Part shown: piece after piece, positions 1-5,335 of the stretch
Layout: every line of letters begins with the position of its first letter
Position numbering within the stretch: position 1 is the stretch's first letter
NCBI GenBank assembly: GCA_943324415.2
Contig: CALPLN020000124.1
Location: 1-5,649 of the forward strand
Origin: Sediminibacterium ginsengisoli
Lineage (GTDB): Bacteria; Bacteroidota; Bacteroidia; Chitinophagales; Chitinophagaceae
DNA length: 5,649 nt
Direction: 5' to 3'
The notes under the pieces: model-generated
Told to the model about the DNA's origin: nothing
Database searches by the model: none
The model's input: only the letters and a program-made list of their open reading frames with translations
Translations under genes and position numbers: made by a program

Positions 1-1
1 A

Positions 2-91
2 GCAGGTAACGGTAATGGTTCTGGGAATGGAGGCGACATCAATGTTACACCTGGTGCTAAAGGAACTACGGGAGTTTCAGGAATTGTAAAA
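2..91 (+). repeat. Gly-rich segment, copy 1
   Basis: Residues 1-30 read as a run of Gly-Asn-Gly followed by GGDINVTPGAKG and a Val/Ile strand. The same arrangement, GGSIYLTPGASAS and then a Lys-Val-Ile-Val strand, recurs at 3662-3778. In the second copy it sits between two YadA-like blocks, which suggests that another such block may lie just left of the window. The left limit of this copy is the window edge. Confidence 0.6.
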
Positions 92-3000
92 GTAAATGGC
101 CAAGTTCAAATAACCGGAGGAACACCTGGTTTAGATAAGGTATTAACATCAGATGCAAATGGGTTAGCTACATGGAATACTTTACCAGTTTCTGTAACTA
201 ATTTAACTACAATAGGAAGTACTTCTAATGCAAATGGTGCAACGATTTCTGGAACTACATTAAATTTAGAGCCTGCTAGTGTTAGTTTTGGTGGTATTGT
301 AACTACAGGTACACAGACATTTGCTGGTGCAAAAACATTTTCTAGTGATATCATTGCGCCAAATTTCTTAGGTAACGCAACAACTGCAATTACAGCAGGG
401 AATATAACTGCAACAACTAATACAACTTTAACTTCACTTACTAATTTAGCATCGGTTGGAACTATCACATCTGGAACATGGAGTGCAACTGAAATTGCCA
501 TTGCAAAAGGCGGAACGGGTGCTACAACTGCAACTGGAGCTTTAACAAATTTAGGGGCTGAAGCAAGTGTAAATAAAAGTACAGCGACTGATTTAGGTAG
601 TACCAATCCAAGTGATGTATTATTCCCATCTCAAAAAGCAGTTAAAACTTATGTAGATGCACAAACTGCAGCTGCTGGTGTATCGGACGGAAGTATTACC
701 AATGCAAAATTAGCTGGCAGTATCACAGCATCTAAATTAGTCGGAACTGATATTACAACCGTAGGTACAATCACAACAGGTGTTTGGAGTGGAACTGCTA
801 TTGCTATAGCCAATGGTGGTACAGGATCTACTACAGTAACAGGCGCAAAAACAAATTTAGGATTAAACAATGTTGAAAATACTGCTTTGAGTACTTGGGC
901 TGGTTCAACAAATATTACATCAGTTGGAAATTTAACGGCTATTTCGAAAACATTTATGTTCCAGGATTTAATACTTGGATATGGTAACCCTAATGCAGCA
1001 AAAATTTCAACAGATGCGAATAACAAGTATATTTCATTCTATCCAAATATTAATGTTGAGTCCACAAGAATGTGGCCTAGTGGTAATGTGACCATACAAC
1101 CGGGCGGCACATTTGTAGATAATGGTTATATGTTAGATGTAAAAGGATCTACAAGTGCTGCTACTATTAATGTTACAAATACAGGAACATCTACCTCTAC
1201 AACAACTGGTGCATTAGTTGTGGCAGGTGGTGTAGGCATTGCAGGCAATGTAAATATTGGAGGAAGTATCAATGCTGGAACGATTACTTCAACAGCTTTC
1301 AATGGTCCTTTAACAGGTAATGCAAGCACAGCAACTGCATTAGCAACAGGAAGAACCATTTCAACAACAGGTGATATTACTTATACAAGTGGAAGCTTTG
1401 ATGGTACAGCAAACGTAACAGGAACTGCAACATTAACAAACACTGCAGTGACTGCTGGTTCTTATGGATCTTCAACTGCGATTCCAACATTCACTGTGGA
1501 TAGTAAGGGTAGATTAACAGCGGCAAGTACGGTCTCCATCATTGCTGGAGTGAATACAGTAGGCTCAATTGGAGGAACATCTAATGCAAATGGAGCTACA
1601 ATTAGTGGAACATCAATAATATTGACACCTGCAGATGCAACCAACGGTGGTGTATTAACTGCAGGCGCACAAACAATTGGAGGTGCGAAAACTTTTACGA
1701 ACACTGCAACATTTAATACAGATATCTCAGTAAATGGTTTAAGTGTTGGACGTGGTGCTGGAAATGTTGCTTCAAATGCAGCATTAGGTGCTACTGCATT
1801 AAATGCAAATACAACGGGTAACTATAATGTGGCAGTTGGTAGTGAAGCATTAAAAAGTAATACCACTGGTAGTGTGAACGTAGCTTTAGGTGCGGCCACC
1901 ATTGACAACTTAACTTCTGGAAATAATAATACAGTAATTGGAAGTTTTGCAGGACGCAATTATGGTCCAAATGGCGGAGCAACAGGGAATAATACAACAA
2001 TGAATAATGGAATATTATTAGGATATGATGCTAGACCATTGGTAAGTGGTGGAACAGATGAAGTGGTGATTGGTATGAGAGCAATTGGTCATGGAAGTAA
2101 TACGGTTACATTAGGTAATAGTTCAAATACTAAAACATATATAACAGGTGATTTAGATGTTACAGGAAATATCACAGGTGCAACCTGGAGTGGTACTGCA
2201 ATTGCAAATAATAAATTAGCAAACAGCACGACTACTTTAGGTAGCACGACGATGACTTTGGGTGGAGCGGTTACTTCTGTGACTGGATTAACATCTTTAA
2301 CTTCAACAAACATAGTAGGTACATTATCTGGAACTGCAACTTCACTAGCAACTGGAAGAACCATTTCAACAACAGGTGATATCACCTATACAAGTGGAAC
2401 TTTTGATGGAACAGGTAACGTAACAGGAACTGCAACATTAACTAATACTGCAGTGACTGCTGGTTCTTATGGAACGTCAACTACGATCCCGACATTTACT
2501 GTAGACAGCAAGGGTAGATTAACAGCCGCAAGTACAGTAAGTATTGTTGCAGGCGTAAATACTATGACAGCCATTGCAGGAACTTCCAATGCAAATGGTG
2601 CAACCATTAGTGGTACTGCATTGACTTTAACACCTGCTGATGCAACAAATGGTGGTATAGTTACAACAGGAACACAAACTTTTGTTGGGTCAAAAACCTT
2701 TAGCGGAACGACTACATTTAATTCAGACATTGTTGTGAATTCAGTGAATATAGGAAGAGGACCAAAGAATGTAAGTACAAATACTGCAATAGGTGCCAGT
2801 GCTTTAAATAGTTCAAGTGTATTGTCAGACAACGTTGCAGTTGGATATCGCTCACTTTATATTGGTACTAATGCTTCAGGATATAATACTGCTGTGGGTA
2901 GTATGTCTGGTTATGGACATTCAACCGGCGATTATAATAGCTTTTTTGGATATAATGCTGGTTATAATTCTAGTACTGGATTCAGAAATACAATAATTGG

Positions 3001-5317
3001 TGCAAAAGCGGTGGGTTATGGAACTATTACAGGATCCAGTAACCAGGCATTAGGGTATAGTTCTTTGTATAATCTAACTTCTGGTTATAACAATACTGCC
3101 ATTGGCGACTCTGCATTGTATTCTACAACAGCAGGCTATAATAATGTCGGTATCGGTCACAGGGTATTAAAAGATAACACTACTGGAGACGATAATATAG
3201 CGCTAGGTCTTTATGCTTTAAATTCAAATACTACAGGTAATCAAAATATTGGTATTGGAGGTGGTGCTCTATATAACAACAATTCAGGAATTAATAATGT
3301 GGGTATAGGATATGAAGCTTTACTTTTTAATGGGAACTATAATAATAACATTGCAATTGGTAAAGGTGCGGGTAAATATTACACTACATATAATCAGGCT
3401 GCAAGAAATCTAGCTGATAATATTTTCATTGGAGTTGACGCATGGCCATTAGGTGGTTCTGACGTTAATTCAATAGTTATCGGGAATAGCACGGCATCAA
3501 ATGTTGGGGCAGTTGGTTTAGGTAGTAATTCAACTTCAATAGGAAACACTTCAACACAACAGTCTCGTATTTATGGGGCTTTAACAACTGTTCCAGCTGC
3601 AATATCTTCTGGGGCGGGATATAGTGCAAAAATCGAATCACAAAGTTCATCAAGCAGTATTTCTGCCGGGGGAAATGTTACATTAGAAGCTGGAGATAAC
3701 TCATCCTCAGGTGCAGGAGGAAGTATTTATTTAACTCCTGGTGCTTCTGCTTCTGGAACAGCAGGTAAAGTGATAGTTAGCACAGATATGACAGTAAATG
3801 GATTGACAGTGGGTAAAGGCAAAAGTAGTGTTGGATATAATACTGCGCTAGGTGTTAATGCATTGCTTGTAAATACTACGGGAGATAACAATACTGCAAT
3901 TGGATATAGTACTTTAGCAGGTAACTATACAGGAACGCAAAATACAGCAATTGGTACTCAAGCATTAGTTTCAAATACGGCTAGTTATAATACTTCGGTT
4001 GGTTATAACTCATTGTATAGCAATACAACCGGATCTCAAAATTCTGCATTTGGTAATATGTCTTTGAACTCAAATACTACTGGCAGAAACAATACCGCAT
4101 TTGGTAATATCTCTTTAAGATATAATTCAATAGGAATTGACAATGCTGCATTTGGTAATGCAGCTGGTTTGAATGCTACAGGATCTCAAAATATATTTAT
4201 TGGTTCTAGTGCAGGTTATAACACTACAGCTGTTTCAAACAATATATTCCTTGGATACAAAGCTGGGTATTATTATGGAACATTAAGCAATACAAATAAC
4301 CTTACAGGGGATGGTAACGTATTAATTGGAACAGATGTACGTCCATTAGCAGATGCTCAAACTAACCAAGTAGTAATTGCAGGTTATACAGGATCTGGAG
4401 CTGGCATGACAGGTAATGGTTCTAACACAGTAACTATTGGTAATACTTCAAATACAGCGAACTACTTAAGAGGGGTGACTAATCTTACTGCAGGAACAAT
4501 GACCAACACGACTGGTGTAGATTTAACAGGATCAATAAATGATTTCTTCCAATACAATGTAAAAAACACAAGTACAAGTTCGCAGGCTCAAAGTGGTTAT
4601 GCTGCAACAGCAGACAACGGTACCAATACAACTGGTTTTGCTTGGATGGGTATAAATAACAGTGCATTTAATTATCCTACTGCCTATAATATTGGTGCAG
4701 CAAACGATGTTACATATATTGGTAGTGGTCAGGATATGCATATTGCAAATGCGAATAATACAAAGTCAATTATATTTAGTACAGGTACTGCAACAACACC
4801 TTACTTCTCTGAAAAACTGAGAATTACTGCAACAGGGAATGTTGGAATTGGAACAGCTTCTCCTACAGCTTTATTAGAAGTAAATGGAACTGCTAAAATA
4901 AATGGTGCAGCGACTTTTAGCAGCACAGTGACTATTACAACAGGTGCCGCTGCAGGTAAGGTTCTAACATCTGATGCAACAGGTGGAGCAACCTGGCAAA
5001 ATACAGGAGGGTCGGTGACTACAATGAGTGCTACTGGTAACGCAACTTCAACTGCTTCATATATCATTTTCACAGGTTCAACTGCATCACAAACGATTAC
5101 TATTCCAAGTGCAGTTACGCTTGGTGCGGGTAGAGAGCTTACAATAAAAAATGTGGCGAGTGTAACTGTGAGTATTGCATCTGCTGGAGGTTATTTGATT
5201 CAAGATAATGCTACTTTAACATCAACTGGTGCTGCATTGGGAATTGAAGCTTCCAACAACTGGATGAAATTGGTTTCTGATGGTACCAACTGGTATATTT
5301 TCAGAGCATTATTCTAG
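2..5317 (+). CDS. Giant repeat-built fibre or adhesin-like protein with YadA-head-like and phage-tail-fibre-like modules (5' partial)
   Basis: The frame is open from base 2 to the TAG at 5315-5317, giving 1771 residues; the N-terminus lies outside the window. No ATG or GTG occurs in this frame before the TTG at 887, and that TTG reads as leucine inside a conserved module (NVENTALSTW), so it is not the start. The residues visible are rich in Thr, Asn, Gly, Ser and Ala, poor in charge, and contain no cysteine. In order (residue 1 = base 2): Gly-rich segment 1-30; Asn-Ala-Asn-Gly-Ala modules 74-113, 526-565 and 861-900; GGTG modules 151-185 and 253-287; YadA-head-like blocks 588-716, 923-1192 and 1276-1491; tail-spike-like segment 1492-1607; Gly-Ile-Gly-Thr motif near 1615; C-terminal beta domain 1679-1771. 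Such repeats are known from trimeric adhesin heads and phage tail fibres, so an extracellular, probably trimeric fibre is inferred. No YadA membrane anchor, clear type IX sorting domain, intramolecular chaperone (peptidase S74) or catalytic motif is visible. The ligand is unknown. Confidence 0.9.
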   Translation, partial: AGNGNGSGNGGDINVTPGAKGTTGVSGIVKVNGQVQITGGTPGLDKVLTSDANGLATWNTLPVSVTNLTTIGSTSNANGATISGTTLNLEPASVSFGGIVTTGTQTFAGAKTFSSDIIAPNFLGNATTAITAGNITATTNTTLTSLTNLASVGTITSGTWSATEIAIAKGGTGATTATGALTNLGAEASVNKSTATDLGSTNPSDVLFPSQKAVKTYVDAQTAAAGVSDGSITNAKLAGSITASKLVGTDITTVGTITTGVWSGTAIAIANGGTGSTTVTGAKTNLGLNNVENTALSTWAGSTNITSVGNLTAISKTFMFQDLILGYGNPNAAKISTDANNKYISFYPNINVESTRMWPSGNVTIQPGGTFVDNGYMLDVKGSTSAATINVTNTGTSTSTTTGALVVAGGVGIAGNVNIGGSINAGTITSTAFNGPLTGNASTATALATGRTISTTGDITYTSGSFDGTANVTGTATLTNTAVTAGSYGSSTAIPTFTVDSKGRLTAASTVSIIAGVNTVGSIGGTSNANGATISGTSIILTPADATNGGVLTAGAQTIGGAKTFTNTATFNTDISVNGLSVGRGAGNVASNAALGATALNANTTGNYNVAVGSEALKSNTTGSVNVALGAATIDNLTSGNNNTVIGSFAGRNYGPNGGATGNNTTMNNGILLGYDARPLVSGGTDEVVIGMRAIGHGSNTVTLGNSSNTKTYITGDLDVTGNITGATWSGTAIANNKLANSTTTLGSTTMTLGGAVTSVTGLTSLTSTNIVGTLSGTATSLATGRTISTTGDITYTSGTFDGTGNVTGTATLTNTAVTAGSYGTSTTIPTFTVDSKGRLTAASTVSIVAGVNTMTAIAGTSNANGATISGTALTLTPADATNGGIVTTGTQTFVGSKTFSGTTTFNSDIVVNSVNIGRGPKNVSTNTAIGASALNSSSVLSDNVAVGYRSLYIGTNASGYNTAVGSMSGYGHSTGDYNSFFGYNAGYNSSTGFRNTIIGAKAVGYGTITGSSNQALGYSSLYNLTSGYNNTAIGDSALYSTTAGYNNVGIGHRVLKDNTTGDDNIALGLYALNSNTTGNQNIGIGGGALYNNNSGINNVGIGYEALLFNGNYNNNIAIGKGAGKYYTTYNQAARNLADNIFIGVDAWPLGGSDVNSIVIGNSTASNVGAVGLGSNSTSIGNTSTQQSRIYGALTTVPAAISSGAGYSAKIESQSSSSSISAGGNVTLEAGDNSSSGAGGSIYLTPGASASGTAGKVIVSTDMTVNGLTVGKGKSSVGYNTALGVNALLVNTTGDNNTAIGYSTLAGNYTGTQNTAIGTQALVSNTASYNTSVGYNSLYSNTTGSQNSAFGNMSLNSNTTGRNNTAFGNISLRYNSIGIDNAAFGNAAGLNATGSQNIFIGSSAGYNTTAVSNNIFLGYKAGYYYGTLSNTNNLTGDGNVLIGTDVRPLADAQTNQVVIAGYTGSGAGMTGNGSNTVTIGNTSNTANYLRGVTNLTAGTMTNTTGVDLTGSINDFFQYNVKNTSTSSQAQSGYAATADNGTNTTGFAWMGINNSAFNYPTAYNIGAANDVTYIGSGQDMHIANANNTKSIIFSTGTATTPYFSEKLRITATGNVGIGTASPTALLEVNGTAKINGAATFSSTVTITTGAAAGKVLTSDATGGATWQNTGGSVTTMSATGNATSTASYIIFTGSTASQTITIPSAVTLGAGRELTIKNVASVTVSIASAGGYLIQDNATLTSTGAALGIEASNNWMKLVSDGTNWYIFRALF
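134..181 (+). repeat. KVLTSDA segment, copy 1
   Basis: Residues 45-60 read DKVLTSDANGLATWNT. A close match, GKVLTSDATGGATWQNT, lies at 4955-5005 near the C-terminus, and in both places it follows a Val-Asn-Gly segment. This short motif is common in Bacteroidota fibre-like proteins. Its presence far upstream shows that a C-terminal type of segment also occurs internally. Confidence 0.55.
221..340 (+). repeat. 40-residue TSNANGATISG module, copy 1
   Basis: Residues 74-113 begin TSNANGATISGT and end GIVTTGTQTFAGAKTF. Two further copies, at 1577-1696 and 2582-2701, have exactly the same length. By eye this copy matches the third at 31 of 40 residues. Unlike the other copies it is not followed by a YadA-like block but by the GGTG modules. 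Confidence 0.8.
452..556 (+). repeat. 35-residue GTIT...GGTG module, copy 1
   Basis: Residues 151-185 read SVGTITSGTW, then IAIAKGGTGATTATGALTNLG. The Gly-Gly-Thr-Gly-Ala-Thr-Thr...Asn-Leu-Gly pattern is familiar from phage tail fibres. The stretch up to the second copy holds PSQKAVKTYVDAQ, another tail-fibre-style phrase, around residues 209-221. Confidence 0.75.
758..862 (+). repeat. 35-residue GTIT...GGTG module, copy 2
   Basis: Residues 253-287 read TVGTITTGVW, then IAIANGGTGSTTVTGAKTNLG. By eye it matches copy 1 at 26 of 35 residues with no gap. It continues LNNVENTALSTW, where Leu is encoded by the TTG at 887. A degenerate trace (ITGATWSGTAIA) reappears near 2170. Confidence 0.75.
1187..1276 (+). 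other. TTGALVVAGGVGI segment
   Basis: Residues 396-425 read TSTSTTTGALVVAGG, then VGIAGNVNIGGSINA. This phrase is familiar from phage and other virus-type fibre proteins and from Bacteroidota secreted proteins; the parallel is from memory. It follows a less repetitive stretch (residues about 312-390, with GYGNPNAAKI and NGYMLDVKG) that has no second copy in the window. Confidence 0.5.
1331..1804 (+). repeat. 474-bp collinear super-repeat, copy A
   Basis: Codons 444-601 align without any gap to codons 779-936, an offset of exactly 1005 bases. The copy runs from ATGRTISTTGDITYTSG through GSYG...PTFTVDSKGRL and the 40-residue module to the Val-Gly-Arg-Gly hinge and the first YadA-like unit. In the best-conserved 61 codons (1349-1531 against 2354-2536) I count 4 amino-acid changes and 13 codons that differ only synonymously. 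Confidence 0.85.
1577..1696 (+). repeat. 40-residue TSNANGATISG module, copy 2
   Basis: Residues 526-565 begin TSNANGATISGT, continue with LTPADATNGG and end GGAKTF. By eye the copy matches the third at 30 of 40 residues with no insertion or deletion. It lies inside the 474-bp repeat at 1331-1804. Confidence 0.8.
1763..2149 (+). repeat. YadA-head-like repeat block 1 (about 4 units plus cap)
   Basis: Residues 588-716. Units of 17 residues follow the pattern (T/V)-A-(I/V/L)-G-x-x-A-L-x-x-N-T-T-G-x-x-N, for example VAVGSEALKSNTTGSVN. The fourth unit is interrupted by a loop (about residues 651-670), after which ILLGYDARPL, EVVIG and SNTVTLGNSSNTKTYITG close the block. Such repeats are known to form left-handed parallel beta-rolls in trimeric adhesin heads. 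Confidence 0.8.
2336..2809 (+). repeat. 474-bp collinear super-repeat, copy B
   Basis: This is the second copy of the repeat at 1331-1804, covering codons 779-936. It contains SLATGRTISTTGDITYTSG, PTFTVDSKGRLTAAST, the third 40-residue module and the hinge VNIGRGPKNV. After its end the two copies part, because the repeat block that follows is much longer here than after copy A. Confidence 0.85.
2582..2701 (+). repeat. 40-residue TSNANGATISG module, copy 3
   Basis: Residues 861-900 begin TSNANGATISGT, continue LTPADATNGGIVTTGTQTF and end GSKTF. It lies inside the 474-bp repeat at 2336-2809 and leads into the second YadA-like block. Confidence 0.8.
2768..3577 (+). repeat. YadA-head-like repeat block 2 (about 12 units plus cap)
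   Basis: Residues 923-1192, the longest block. Units are mostly 17 residues, with two of 18, for example IALGLYALNSNTTGNQN. Several units carry Tyr-Asn or Tyr-Asn-Asn before the strand. The last unit has an insertion (KYYTTYNQAARNLAD), followed by the cap NIFIGVDAWPL, SIVIGN and GLGSNSTSIGN...RIYG. Confidence 0.8.
3662..3778 (+). repeat. Gly-rich segment, copy 2
   Basis: Residues 1221-1259 read SAGGNVTLEAGDNSS, then GAGGSIYLTPGAS and GKVIV. They follow a short serine run (QSSSSS) and lead into the hinge MTVNGLTVGKG that opens the third repeat block. The segment matches the segment at the left edge of the window in order and spacing (Gly-Gly-x-Ile-x-x-Thr-Pro-Gly-Ala). Here it replaces the 40-residue module that precedes the other two blocks. 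Confidence 0.6.
3827..4474 (+). repeat. YadA-head-like repeat block 3 (about 9 units plus cap)
   Basis: Residues 1276-1491. Units are 16 or 17 residues, for example TAIGYSTLAGNYTGTQN. Three neighbouring units use Ala-Phe-Gly-Asn in place of Ala-Ile-Gly. The block closes with a loop (YYYGTLSNTNNLTGDG), then NVLIGTDVRPL, QVVIAG and SNTVTIGNTSNTANYLRG, the same order as in block 1. Confidence 0.8.
4475..4822 (+). other. Tail-spike-like beta-rich segment
   Basis: Residues 1492-1607 are not built of short repeats. They contain DLTGSINDFFQYNVKN, GYAATADNG, WMGINNSAF, YIGSGQDMHIAN, IIFSTGT and EKLRIT. This order of phrases (...Asn-Thr-Ser..., Ala-Thr-Ala-Asp, Gly-Ile-Asn-Asn-Ser, Leu-Arg-Ile) is one I associate with phage tail proteins and with secreted Bacteroidota proteins that end in Gly-Ile-Gly-Thr motifs. 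The parallel is from memory, so the assignment is tentative. Confidence 0.45.
4955..5005 (+). repeat. KVLTSDA segment, copy 2
   Basis: Residues 1652-1668 read GKVLTSDATGGATWQNT. They follow the Gly-Ile-Gly-Thr motif and LEVNGTAKING, and precede the terminal domain. It is the partner of the segment at 134-181. Confidence 0.55.
5036..5317 (+). other. C-terminal beta-rich domain
   Basis: Residues 1679-1771 hold ATSTASYIIFTGS, QTITIPSAV, GRELTIKNVASVTVSI, a loop with QDNATLTSTG and the end LVSDGTNWYIFRALF. Alternating hydrophobic residues and the closing Asp-Gly-Thr-Asn-Trp-Tyr-Ile phrase suggest a compact beta domain of the type that ends tail-fibre-like proteins. It has no catalytic motif and does not resemble the lysine-rich end of common type IX sorting domains. 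It may cap or trimerise the fibre or bind a ligand; that is inference. Confidence 0.5.
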
Positions 5318-5335
5318 TAAGTATAAATTAATAAA
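5318..5335 (+). other. 18-base intergenic leader with extra in-frame stops
   Basis: The stop TAG at 5315-5317 is followed in the same frame by TAA at 5318 and TAA at 5324, and the next gene's ATG at 5336 is also in this frame. The gap is A/T-rich, has no hairpin and no Shine-Dalgarno match. It therefore looks like an intra-operon spacer where readthrough fusion of the two proteins is blocked by three stops within 12 bases, and not like a terminator or a stand-alone promoter. Confidence 0.65.

Noticed and set aside
887..889. TTG as translation start of the large gene
   Set aside because: The frame is open and coherent for 295 codons upstream, and the TTG lies inside a conserved tail-fibre-like phrase, where it encodes leucine.
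3647..3664. Serine run as a phase-variable simple repeat
   Set aside because: The serine codons are mixed (TCA, AGT, TCT, AGC types), so there is no homopolymer or short tandem tract prone to slippage.
1763..4474. Regular short repeats as a possible CRISPR array
   Set aside because: The period is about 51 bases, always a multiple of three, the repeats are degenerate at the DNA level, and the whole region is an uninterrupted coding frame.
106..5073. Several long open frames on the minus strand and in other frames
   Set aside because: They are Val/Ala/Pro-rich mirrors of the Asn/Thr/Gly-rich repeats. Their open length follows from codon composition, and they match no domain and overlap a clearly coding strand.
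5270..5301. Possible Bacteroidota-type promoter for the second gene (TTG at 5270, TATATTTT at 5294)
   Set aside because: The spacing fits, but the -7 element lacks the final G of TAnnTTTG and lies in codons for the conserved Asn-Trp-Tyr-Ile-Phe ending. In AT-rich DNA such matches are expected by chance.
5318..5335. Terminator between the two genes
   Set aside because: The gap is only 18 bases and has no inverted repeat or T-run.
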